A stretch of DNA of 6,066 bases from an uncultured Bacteroidales bacterium (GCA_945949375.1 CAMFEN010000070.1:1-6066); one strand, 5' to 3'. Counted from the first letter of the stretch, positions 1 through 5,222 are shown. Program-made: numbers and translations. The notes: generated from the letters alone by a model not told the origin.

Positions 1-764
1 CCATCAATAATCTCCTGACGAGTAGCATTCGGGGTGATGACTGCCACATAGCTACGCCCTTGCGAGGTGGAACCGTTGTAGTCGAAGTTCATCTTCGCAG
101 CTCCCTTGTCGGAGAGCGCATCTTCCGCGTATGCCACCGCGCCGCATTGGCACTGCATGATGTTGTCCACCGTGTCGTGCAGGTAGATACCGCCGCCGAC
201 ATAGAGTTGCGGCAGGAGAATACGTGTGCGGTTGGTGATGACGATGTCATCACGGTTCAGCAGTTTGCCAGCCTCCGCGGTGATGGTGAGCGACGCCTGC
301 ATCACTTGGTTGCAGACCAATAGACTATCGTATTGAAGGCGGAATGAGAAACGGTCGGGCGTCTGCTCAAGTATCTCCCAACGGCTGTACGGACCACCCA
401 CGTAGAGCACGTCTTCAGCCACCACGGCAAGTCCGCCGCAGCCTACCGTGTGCGCTACCTTGTAGCAGTCAAGCCCCTTGCCGTAGTTGATATGGTAAGG
501 CTCGCCCAACACCAACTCGTGGTAGTACATGGAGTCGATACGCAGTTCGGGACTGCTTTTCAGCCACAGGTCCACCCCATTAGAGGGGTTCTCGGGCAAC
601 AGAGCCGGTCCGTAGAGACGGAAAGCAGCATACTCGTTCTCCCACGCGAAGTCGTCCTTGCGCTCAGGCACATAGCGACCATACACCTTCGTTGCTTGTT
701 CAGCAGCAGGCTGGCACGCTATAAGTGCAAGCGCGAGAGAAACAATGAAAAGTACTTTCTTCAT
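1..764 (-). CDS. DUF4861 family lipoprotein, 3' end outside the window
   Basis: I translated this frame by hand: 254 codons from ATG at 764 to the left edge, with no stop. The N-terminus is a lipoprotein signal: MKK, a hydrophobic run at residues 4-15, then the lipobox LIAC with the lipidated cysteine at C17. Residues after it (QPAAEQ) lack the run of acidic residues that often marks surface-exposed Bacteroidota lipoproteins, so a periplasm-facing anchor is slightly favoured (inference). The mature part has DUF4861-type stretches: YVPERKDDFAWEN near residues 31-43, AFRLYGPALLPEN near 47-59, and GKGLDCYKVAHTVGCGGLAV near 95-114. Family members are usually around 400 residues, so roughly 150 are probably missing. 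The biochemical role of DUF4861 is unknown to me; it commonly sits beside kduD/kduI and uronate-oligosaccharide hydrolases. The ATG lies only 3 nt after the kduD stop, so co-transcription is very likely. Family call is from remembered motifs, not a search. Confidence 0.85.
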   Translation of the reverse strand, partial: MKKVLFIVSLALALIACQPAAEQATKVYGRYVPERKDDFAWENEYAAFRLYGPALLPENPSNGVDLWLKSSPELRIDSMYYHELVLGEPYHINYGKGLDCYKVAHTVGCGGLAVVAEDVLYVGGPYSRWEILEQTPDRFSFRLQYDSLLVCNQVMQASLTITAEAGKLLNRDDIVITNRTRILLPQLYVGGGIYLHDTVDNIMQCQCGAVAYAEDALSDKGAAKMNFDYNGSTSQGRSYVAVITPNATRQEIID

Positions 765-767
765 GAC

Positions 768-1568
768 TTATTCAGGTTGTTTGCCAATGTAAGCCAAGAT
801 ACCTCCGTCCACATAGAGGATATGTCCGTTCACAGCATCCGAAGCGTGCGAAGCCAAGAATACAGCGGGACCACCCAACTCCGACGGGTCGAGCCAACGG
901 CCGGCAGGAGTCTTCGCGCAGATGAACTGGTCGAACGGATGGCGGCTACCATCAGGTTGTAACTCGCGCAATGGAGCCGTTTGCGGGGTAGCGATATAGC
1001 CCGGACCAAGACCGTTGCACTGGATGTTGTAAGCACCGTACTCCGAGCAGATGTTGCGGGTGAGCATTTTCAGACCACCTTTGGCGGCTGCATAAGCGCT
1101 CACGGTCTCGCGACCCAACTCAGACATCATAGAGCAGATATTGATAATCTTACCCTCACGACGCTCCATCATCTCGGGCAATACAGCGGAAGAAACGATG
1201 AACGGACCTACTAAGTCAATGTCAATAACCTGCTGAAACTCAGCACGTTTCATCTCGTGCATAGGGATACGCCTGATGATGCCGGCGTTGTTTACAAGGA
1301 TATCTATTTGACCAACCTCTTGGTGAATCTTCTCAACCATAGCCTTCACATCGTCTTCCTTCGTTACGTCGCATACATAGCCGTGCACGTTGGTAATACC
1401 GGCATCTGCATAGTTCTTCAGACCGCGAGCAAGGAACTCCTCGTTGATGTCGTTGAAGATAATGTTTTTGATACCTGCTGCAACAAATGCTTTCGCAATG
1501 TTGAAGCCAATGCCGTAAGACGCACCGGTGATGAGCGCGTTCTTACCTTCCAAAGAAAAAGGATTCAT
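768..1568 (-). CDS. kduD: KduD-type SDR: 2-dehydro-3-deoxy-D-gluconate 5-dehydrogenase (gluconate 5-dehydrogenase family)
   Basis: This 266-residue protein is a classical short-chain dehydrogenase/reductase of normal length. It has the nucleotide-binding TGASYGIG at residues 14-21, NNAG at 93-96, catalytic S146, Y159 and K163 (YAAAK), PG at 189-190 and VDGG at 253-256 near the C-terminus. The ending GGILAYIGKQP is typical of Bacteroidota proteins annotated as gluconate 5-dehydrogenase/KduD. In pectin and glycosaminoglycan catabolism KduD reduces 3-deoxy-D-glycero-2,5-hexodiulosonate to 2-keto-3-deoxygluconate with NAD(P)H in the cytoplasm. The SDR fold alone cannot separate KduD from gluconate 5-dehydrogenase (idnO-like), but kduI upstream and GH105 nearby favour KduD. 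The ATG at 1568 puts the Rossmann motif at the usual distance from the start. The leader is AT-rich with no clear Shine-Dalgarno sequence, as is usual in Bacteroidota. The stop is 3 nt before the DUF4861 gene. Confidence 0.93.
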   Translation of the reverse strand: MNPFSLEGKNALITGASYGIGFNIAKAFVAAGIKNIIFNDINEEFLARGLKNYADAGITNVHGYVCDVTKEDDVKAMVEKIHQEVGQIDILVNNAGIIRRIPMHEMKRAEFQQVIDIDLVGPFIVSSAVLPEMMERREGKIINICSMMSELGRETVSAYAAAKGGLKMLTRNICSEYGAYNIQCNGLGPGYIATPQTAPLRELQPDGSRHPFDQFICAKTPAGRWLDPSELGGPAVFLASHASDAVNGHILYVDGGILAYIGKQPE

Positions 1569-1614
1569 GATAGTTAGTTATTAAATGTGTTGATAATTGT
1601 TTTTATTTTAGGCT

Positions 1615-1649
1615 GAAGGATAAAGGACACAGGATGAAAGATTTATAAC
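1615..1649 (+). repeat. Degenerate 7-bp phased repeat, left arm of the kduD-side element
   Basis: Read on the plus strand this falls into consecutive heptamers without spacers: GAAGGAT, AAAGGAC, ACAGGAT, GAAAGAT, then the diverged TTATAAC. The units share the pattern nnARGAY. The same pattern in inverse orientation ends the element at 1795-1829. Confidence 0.65.
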
Positions 1650-1651
1650 TA

Positions 1652-1675
1652 GAGATGCGGGCGTCTCGCCCGCGG
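1652..1675. repeat. GC-rich hairpin repeat, copy 1
   Basis: A perfect 7-bp stem GCGGGCG (1657-1663) / CGCCCGC (1667-1673) encloses the 3-nt loop TCT. The flanks GAGAT and GG resemble those of copies 3 and 4 with small changes. There is no following U-run on either strand, so it is not a standard intrinsic terminator. Confidence 0.75.
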
Positions 1676-1690
1676 AAAATGTCCGGGTGC

Positions 1691-1708
1691 GCAGGCGTCC
1701 CCGCCTGC
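1691..1708. repeat. GC-rich hairpin repeat, copy 2 (compensatory variant)
   Basis: The stem is GCAGGCG (1691-1697) / CGCCTGC (1702-1708) around a 4-nt loop TCCC. Compared with copies 1 and 3 the third stem pair is A1693-T1706 instead of G-C. Both sides have changed and pairing is kept, which is direct evidence that the fold rather than the linear sequence is conserved. Confidence 0.75.
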
Positions 1709-1741
1709 TGAATACCCCACCGAGTGCAAAGACTTATTACT

Positions 1742-1766
1742 GGGGACGCGGGCGTCTCGCCCGCGG
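1742..1766. repeat. GC-rich hairpin repeat, copy 3
   Basis: This copy has the fullest form: the prefix GGGGA, then an 8-bp stem CGCGGGCG (1747-1754) / CGCCCGCG (1758-1765) with loop TCT, then G. Over its 25 bases it matches copy 4 (2770-2794) at all but one position. It directly follows AAAGACTTATTAC, tying the hairpin family to the heptamer-repeat family. Confidence 0.8.
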
Positions 1767-1794
1767 TAGAAACACTTGCCTACAAAAGTCCATA

Positions 1795-1829
1795 GTCATA
1801 ACTATTAAGTCTTTTATCCTTTATCTTTC
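1795..1829 (-). repeat. Degenerate 7-bp phased repeat, right arm of the kduD-side element
   Basis: Read on the minus strand from 1829 this gives GAAAGAT, AAAGGAT, AAAAGAC, TTAATAG and TTATGAC, five uninterrupted heptamers. The first three match the unit series downstream of the GH105 stop at 5172-5206. Orientation is opposite to the left arm at 1615-1649. Confidence 0.65.
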
Positions 1830-1861
1830 AGCGAAGCGGTCCTTCAGCGCGGAGCGCGGTC

Positions 1862-1879
1862 GGACAGCCGCGGTTGTCC
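1862..1879. repeat. Inverted repeat directly after the kduI stop codon
   Basis: GGACAgCCGCGGtTGTCC is an 18-bp near-palindrome (16 of 18 positions symmetric) whose edge touches the kduI stop (TAA, 1882-1880). In the kduI transcript it can form a short stem with one A/C mismatch. No U-run follows, so it may protect or pause the transcript end rather than terminate. Function is inferred from position only. Confidence 0.5.
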
Positions 1880-2725
1880 TTACTTCAAGTCCGTAATCAG
1901 ACTGAAATCTTGGTCTCCGTAGTCGAGGTTCTCGCCGCCCATACCCCAGATAAAGGTATAGTTGTGGGTAGCCGCTGCGCTGTGGATAGACCACTCCGGC
2001 GAGAGCACGGCTTGGTTGTTGTGCATCCAGATGTGGCGTGTCTCGTTCACCTCACCCATGAAGTGACAGATAGACTGGTCTTCGGGCAGTTCAAAGTAAA
2101 AATATGCCTCCATACGGCGCGAGTGTACATGCGCGGGCATCGTGTTCCATACGCTGCCGGTTGCCAACTCCGTCATACCCATCTGCAATTGGCAGGTAGG
2201 TAGCACCTGATTGACAATCATCTTGTTGATATCACGCTCGTTGGACATCTCGAGACTTCCCATGTGCGCAACTACGGCGTCTGCTTTCGTAACTTTCTTG
2301 TCGGGATAGGTAGTGTGTGCGTTTGCAGAGAGGAAGTAGAACAATGCGGGGTGCTCAGCGTCGCACGACTCAAAAGTTACCTCGCGGTCGCCTTTGCCCA
2401 AATAGAGTGCCTCTTTGTATTCTAATTCAAATGCCGTGCCGTCCACCGTCACGATACCCTTACCGGCGCCTACATTGAAGATACCTATCTCTCGGCGGGT
2501 CAGGAAATGCGGTGCCTTCAGCGGGTCGATAGCCTCCAACGTGAGCACCTCGCCCACGGGCATCGCACCGCCCACAATCATGCGGTCGTACATCGAATAC
2601 ACCATATTCACCTCGTTAGGAGTGAACACCTTCTCAATCAGGAAATCGTTACGCAGACGTGTCGTGTCGTAACTCTTTGCGTCAACAGGGTTCGACGCAT
2701 AGCGAATCTCATAATTCGTCTTCAT
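1880..2725 (-). CDS. kduI: 5-dehydro-4-deoxy-D-glucuronate isomerase (4-deoxy-L-threo-5-hexosulose-uronate ketol-isomerase)
   Basis: This 281-residue protein matches the KduI length (E. coli KduI is 278). KduI is a cytoplasmic metal-dependent cupin-fold isomerase that converts 5-keto-4-deoxyuronate, formed from unsaturated uronates, to 3-deoxy-D-glycero-2,5-hexodiulosonate, the KduD substrate. The metal ligands known in E. coli (H196, H198, E203, H245) map with a constant +3 shift to H199, H201, E206 and H248 here, in the stretches PAHVHSRRMEAYFYFELPE and EWSIHSAAATHNYTFIWGM. The C-terminus LDYGDQDFSLITDLK is also of the family type. The ATG at 2725 begins MKTNYEIRYA, a normal KduI N-terminus. 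The gene stands apart from its neighbours: 170 bp to the barrel gene upstream and 311 bp to kduD downstream, both repeat-bearing. All key residues are intact, so it should be functional. Confidence 0.97.
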   Translation of the reverse strand: MKTNYEIRYASNPVDAKSYDTTRLRNDFLIEKVFTPNEVNMVYSMYDRMIVGGAMPVGEVLTLEAIDPLKAPHFLTRREIGIFNVGAGKGIVTVDGTAFELEYKEALYLGKGDREVTFESCDAEHPALFYFLSANAHTTYPDKKVTKADAVVAHMGSLEMSNERDINKMIVNQVLPTCQLQMGMTELATGSVWNTMPAHVHSRRMEAYFYFELPEDQSICHFMGEVNETRHIWMHNNQAVLSPEWSIHSAAATHNYTFIWGMGGENLDYGDQDFSLITDLK

Positions 2726-2730
2726 GTCTG

Positions 2731-2750
2731 TTAGTATTAGTTAGTATTAG
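2731..2750. repeat. Tandem 10-bp repeat in the kduI leader
   Basis: TTAGTATTAG occurs twice back to back on the plus strand, 5 bp upstream of the kduI ATG; on the coding strand it reads CTAATACTAA twice. It lies where the ribosome-binding region would be, and that region has no G-rich Shine-Dalgarno sequence. The kduD leader has a similar ACTAACTATC just before its ATG. An A-rich Bacteroidota translation-initiation region is the simplest reading; a repeat-tuned spacer is possible. Confidence 0.6.
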
Positions 2751-2769
2751 TTGTTGATTTCGTTTCACC

Positions 2770-2794
2770 GGGGACGCAGGCGTCTCGCCCGCGG
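2770..2794. repeat. GC-rich hairpin repeat, copy 4
   Basis: Same prefix and loop as copy 3, with stem GCAGGCG (2776-2782) / CGCCCGC (2786-2792), extended by C2775-G2793. The third inner pair is A2778/C2790: a mismatch in plus-strand RNA but a G-U pair in RNA made in the gene direction (minus strand). It lies in the kduI upstream region. Confidence 0.75.
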
Positions 2795-2818
2795 GCAGTT
2801 TGGAACAAACTGCTCGTG
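2790..2818. repeat. AT-core hairpin overlapping hairpin copy 4
   Basis: GCAGTTTG (2795-2802) / CAAACTGC (2806-2813) is a perfect 8-bp stem around GAA. On the plus strand it can extend to 13 pairs (2790-2818) using two G-U pairs. It shares 2790-2794 with copy 4, so in extended form the two folds exclude each other. No U-run follows. It sits about 70-90 bp upstream of the kduI start. Confidence 0.5.
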
Positions 2819-2875
2819 TATAAATGGCTTACAAAAAGTCTGCATACATGAGATTTACTTCAGCAGCAATGCCCT

Positions 2876-2896
2876 CATAATTCATAATTCACAATT
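2876..2896. repeat. 7-bp AT-rich tandem repeat at the end of the barrel gene
   Basis: CATAATT, CATAATT and CACAATT follow one another without spacers. The last base overlaps the last base of the outer-membrane protein's TAA stop (2898-2896). The unit length equals that of the purine-rich repeats in the other two spacers, though the sequence differs. Between 2820 and 2875 I see nothing further. Confidence 0.65.
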
Positions 2897-3522
2897 TACC
2901 GTTTAAACTCCCACAGCCATGCTAAATTGACAGACAGTTCCATAGGGTTCGAGTTGCGGAAATGCGCTGTCAAGGAATCGTCAAAAAGCGTGCCAAGGCT
3001 ATAGTTGTATCGCACCTCCAGTTGATATAATCCCGCGTTGCAGCTACGGATATAAAAACCTAAACCGCCCGCTATTCCCCAGTCAAAAGGCTTCTCTATG
3101 CGGTTGTATTGGTGCACCTCGCTCGTTTGTTTCGTGCCGCTACCGCCATTGTCGTACACGCAGTAACCTATCTGCGGACCCAAATTAACAAACCCTCGAA
3201 CAGTCGAACTGCCAAAATAGATATGCATCAGAAACGGCAATTCTATATAGTGTAGCGCGCGCGTGTAGGCTCCCTCTTCGTTCGTCTGACGCCAGCCGCG
3301 TTGCAGGTAGTTGAGTTCCACCTGCACCGCGCAGCATTTCTGCCCGCTCCAGCGAAAGACTAATCCCCCGTTTCCGCCTAAGACTACAGCGTCAGTAATC
3401 GGCGACATGTTAGGCACCGTAGGCGAGAACTGCACCGTAGAAGCAGTAACTCCCCCATGCACCCCAAAATACACCTCCGGCTTGCGTAGCCGAGGTTGCG
3501 CTGCCATACAGACAGCCGCCAA
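2896..3522 (-). CDS. PorT-family small outer-membrane beta-barrel protein (start uncertain)
   Basis: Counting from the TTG at 3522 the product has 208 residues. It resembles the Bacteroidota outer-membrane beta-barrel domain (PF13568/PorT type): FGVHGGVTAS at 19-28, AVQVELNYLQRGW at 65-77, the hallmark YIELPFLMHIYF at 92-103, FVNLGPQIGY at 111-120, WGIAGGLGFYI at 148-158, and a last strand ending in LWEFKR. Alternating hydrophobic/aromatic strands suggest about eight strands (estimate). Four cysteines (C63, C64, C121, C161) are unusual for a small barrel. The start is a puzzle. The in-frame ATG at 3507 would omit an export signal, whereas the frame reads on upstream of 3522 as HRHIVFCAFW and continues into LAAVCMAAQ, a convincing signal peptide. 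No ATG, GTG or TTG lies in that frame between 3522 and the upstream gene. Ligand and role unknown; the upstream LysM gene ends at 3587, so the two are probably co-transcribed. Confidence 0.82.
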   Translation of the reverse strand: MAAVCMAAQPRLRKPEVYFGVHGGVTASTVQFSPTVPNMSPITDAVVLGGNGGLVFRWSGQKCCAVQVELNYLQRGWRQTNEEGAYTRALHYIELPFLMHIYFGSSTVRGFVNLGPQIGYCVYDNGGSGTKQTSEVHQYNRIEKPFDWGIAGGLGFYIRSCNAGLYQLEVRYNYSLGTLFDDSLTAHFRNSNPMELSVNLAWLWEFKR

Positions 3523-3586
3523 CCAAAAGGCACAGAAGACAATATGACGATGAACAGTATGCGTAGGTGCTACTATTATATAGGGT

Positions 3587-5083
3587 TTATTCCGCTTCCG
3601 TGTGTATCACGTGTACATTCGTATTGATATACCCTCCCTCGGGGTTTACTTGCTCGAAACGTATATCCGACTGCAAGCCGCTGTACGTGGTATCTTTCAA
3701 AATAGCCGCTATTGTGCGTGTCAGGTCGTAACCTAACAAGTCGTAGCGAGGAGTCGTGGAAACATGCTCGTGCCCGAAATAATGCTCGTAGTGCATCTCA
3801 TAGGCATCGCGCGACGTAGGTTGGTCGGTCGAGAAGATAGAGGTATAGAGCAACGGTAGAGCGATATTCTCGCGCGTCCACGAGTATTGTGCACGGAGCG
3901 TAACCGCGTGCGCACCCTCGCTATTGAGAATACGCGGAATAAGCACTTGCACATTGCTGTACTTCTCAGTGTTGAAAATCAAGATATTCTCCACGCTATC
4001 CCGCAATGCTAACTGAATAGAATCATCCAATATCTGACGTATCGTGGTCGTGGTAAAAGGTATCCCGCGTTCTTTGATTTCCTTTTGCAATAGTCTGACG
4101 GAAGCAGGTATATCCGCGTCTTTAGCCTCCATCAGCACGCAGTTGACGCTGTCGCGATGCGCCTCTAACCACTGCCCCAGCACACGTGCCTCTTGCTCGG
4201 CAGAGGAGTTGAAGAGGTACAGATACGGGTTGGTCTCTATGCCTCCCATGTAGTCGATGAAAGGTGCCAGCACTGGCACTTGGTGCTCCATCGCCCACGG
4301 CATCACTTGCATCAGTTGCAACGGATATGCCAGACCTATCACCGCCTGCGTCTCTGCGAGACTGTTGCTGTCTATCAGTTGGCGAACAATCGCGGTGTTC
4401 TTCTCCGTGTCATACACATCCAGTACCAGCGGCTGCCCTTCGGCTTGCAGGTCGTATGCGGCAAGCAGACAACCTTCGTAGAACTCCATGAAGCGCTCCG
4501 CATGCTGGTCACGCTTGTCGTTGCGGGCTTGGAAAGGCAATAGCAGTGAGAGTCGTATGGCTGTCGAGTCGTTCCACTCCCAATGAGCAGGAATAGAATC
4601 GGCTACAGCTGTCGTATCTACCTTGCTCGGCATACTATCCGCTGTTGTCTCCATCTCGCGGGGTGCCTCTATGCGAGGGTCGTGCAAGTGGCGGGAGACG
4701 GTATCCATTCGGGGCAATTCGCGGGGTTGTGCAGGCTTGCGTCTGTCTGCTGTTGGGATGGGAGCAGGAGCGGCAGCATCGGCTGGCGCTGCCTTAACAC
4801 GCCTGCCCTCGGGCACAGGGATATAAATCACCTCCCCGAAGCGCAGACCGCGCGTGCGCAGCTCAGGATTAGCCTCTATGATCGCGTCTTGCGATACGCC
4901 GAAATTCTTGCTCACGCGGTAGAGTCCCACGCTTTTCTCCACGGTGTAGCGGTACATAGGTCGCCCCTGTATGGTATCTATCGGGCATCTCGCCACAATA
5001 CTGTCAACAGCCGCATCCTGCGCCATCAAAGGCAGCAATGTCAGCCACACAAAACAAAATATGAAAAGCTTTCTTATCTGCAT
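3587..5083 (-). CDS. Secreted LysM protein with a periplasmic-binding (type 1) fold domain
   Basis: The 498-residue product starts at ATG 5083 with a clear signal peptide (KK/R-type N-terminus MQIRK, hydrophobic 6-19, likely cleavage after MAQ at 22). One LysM domain spans about residues 42-90 (YTVEKSVGLYRVSKNFGVS ... FGEVIYIPV), predicting binding to peptidoglycan glycan. A low-complexity linker rich in Ala, Pro and charged residues covers about 91-172. Residues about 173-498 resemble a type 1 periplasmic-binding fold (LivJ-like/Peripla_BP_6): IRLSLLLPFQ, the FMEFYEGCLLAAYDL helix, AVIGLAYPLQLMQVMPWA, VPVLAPFID, and the C-terminal PRYDLLGYDLTRTIAA and GGYINTNVHVI. No transporter permease or ATPase is nearby, so a fixed sensor or wall-anchored scaffold is as likely as a transport binding protein; an LpoA-like role in wall synthesis is an analogy only. 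It is followed after at least 30 nt by the barrel gene. Confidence 0.88.
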   Translation of the reverse strand: MQIRKLFIFCFVWLTLLPLMAQDAAVDSIVARCPIDTIQGRPMYRYTVEKSVGLYRVSKNFGVSQDAIIEANPELRTRGLRFGEVIYIPVPEGRRVKAAPADAAAPAPIPTADRRKPAQPRELPRMDTVSRHLHDPRIEAPREMETTADSMPSKVDTTAVADSIPAHWEWNDSTAIRLSLLLPFQARNDKRDQHAERFMEFYEGCLLAAYDLQAEGQPLVLDVYDTEKNTAIVRQLIDSNSLAETQAVIGLAYPLQLMQVMPWAMEHQVPVLAPFIDYMGGIETNPYLYLFNSSAEQEARVLGQWLEAHRDSVNCVLMEAKDADIPASVRLLQKEIKERGIPFTTTTIRQILDDSIQLALRDSVENILIFNTEKYSNVQVLIPRILNSEGAHAVTLRAQYSWTRENIALPLLYTSIFSTDQPTSRDAYEMHYEHYFGHEHVSTTPRYDLLGYDLTRTIAAILKDTTYSGLQSDIRFEQVNPEGGYINTNVHVIHTEAE

Positions 5084-5094
5084 AATCTTTTTGT

Positions 5095-5129
5095 ATAGGA
5101 TAAAGGATTAAGTACACAAGATTAACGAT
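5095..5129 (+). repeat. Degenerate 7-bp phased repeat, left arm of the spacer between GH105 and the LysM gene
   Basis: On the plus strand the heptamers ATAGGAT, AAAGGAT, TAAGTAC, ACAAGAT and TAACGAT run without spacers. AGGATAAAGGAT at 5097-5108 is repeated exactly as an inverted copy at 5186-5197. This is the immediate upstream region of the LysM gene (ATG at 5083), so any promoter for it must lie in or beside this repeat. Confidence 0.6.
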
Positions 5130-5164
5130 TAAATAATTTTGACCATGGAATCTCAAAGACGAAG

Positions 5165-5208
5165 GTAATAAGTCTTTTATCTTTCATCCTTTATCCTTTA
5201 TCTTTCAG
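5165..5208 (-). repeat. 7-bp phased repeat, right arm, downstream of the GH105 stop
   Basis: Read on the minus strand from 5206: GAAAGAT, AAAGGAT, AAAGGAT, GAAAGAT, AAAAGAC, TTATTAC. This is the most regular array in the window. It is preceded (5225-5207) by the GH105 stop and a motif AAGGACCG-TTCGCT that also precedes the kduI-side array (AAGGACCGCTTCGCT, ending about 1845-1831). The 12-bp inverted match with 5097-5108 gives this 139-bp spacer the same head-to-head layout as 1612-1832. Confidence 0.7.
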
Positions 5209-5222
5209 TAAGCGAACGGTCC

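Larger units (their letters stand above)
1612..1832. repeat. 221-bp MITE-like composite element between kduI and kduD
   Basis: This fills most of the 311-bp kduI-kduD spacer (1569-1879), which contains no credible gene. Its two ends are inverted copies of each other: GCTGAAGGATAAAGGA at 1612-1627 reads as GCTGAAAGATAAAGGA on the minus strand at 1832-1817 (15/16). The similarity continues more weakly over 38 bases, 1612-1649 against 1832-1795, with 28/38 matches by my count. Inside lie three GC-rich hairpins (separate entries) and the 13-mer AAAGACTTATTAC at 1728-1740, which recurs exactly on the minus strand at 5177-5165. I see no target-site duplication outside the arms and no coding capacity, so the MITE label describes layout only. 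In a transcript crossing the gap the arms could pair around the internal hairpins. The remaining 1569-1611 is an AT-rich kduD leader. Confidence 0.6.

Noticed and set aside
450..962. 170-codon open frame on the plus strand
   Set aside because: It lies antisense over the DUF4861 and kduD genes, crosses their junction and has no recognisable domain; the minus-strand frames carry clear family motifs.
1657..1673. GC hairpin as an intrinsic terminator
   Set aside because: No U-run follows the stem on either strand in this or the other copies.
1652..1766. Three spaced GC repeats as a possible small CRISPR array
   Set aside because: The repeats are hairpins with unequal 17-40 bp gaps, sequence variation between copies, and a fourth copy 1 kb away; no cas genes.
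1687..1896. 69-codon plus-strand frame in the kduI-kduD spacer
   Set aside because: It is made of repeat sequence (hairpins and heptamers) and runs into the kduI 3' end; no protein-like composition.
2790..2830. TTTG-N18-GCAGTTTG (minus strand) as a kduI promoter
   Set aside because: The -7 part lacks the TA and the sequence is an arm of a hairpin; not enough to call.
4583..5098. 171-codon open frame on the plus strand
   Set aside because: Antisense to the LysM domain, linker and signal peptide of a well-supported gene; composition is shadow-like with no motif.
5117..5124. TAATCTTG (minus strand) as a Bacteroidota -7 promoter element for the LysM gene
   Set aside because: It is one base from TAnnTTTG, but no TTTG lies at the expected 19-21 bp upstream and the match falls within the heptamer repeat, so chance is likely.
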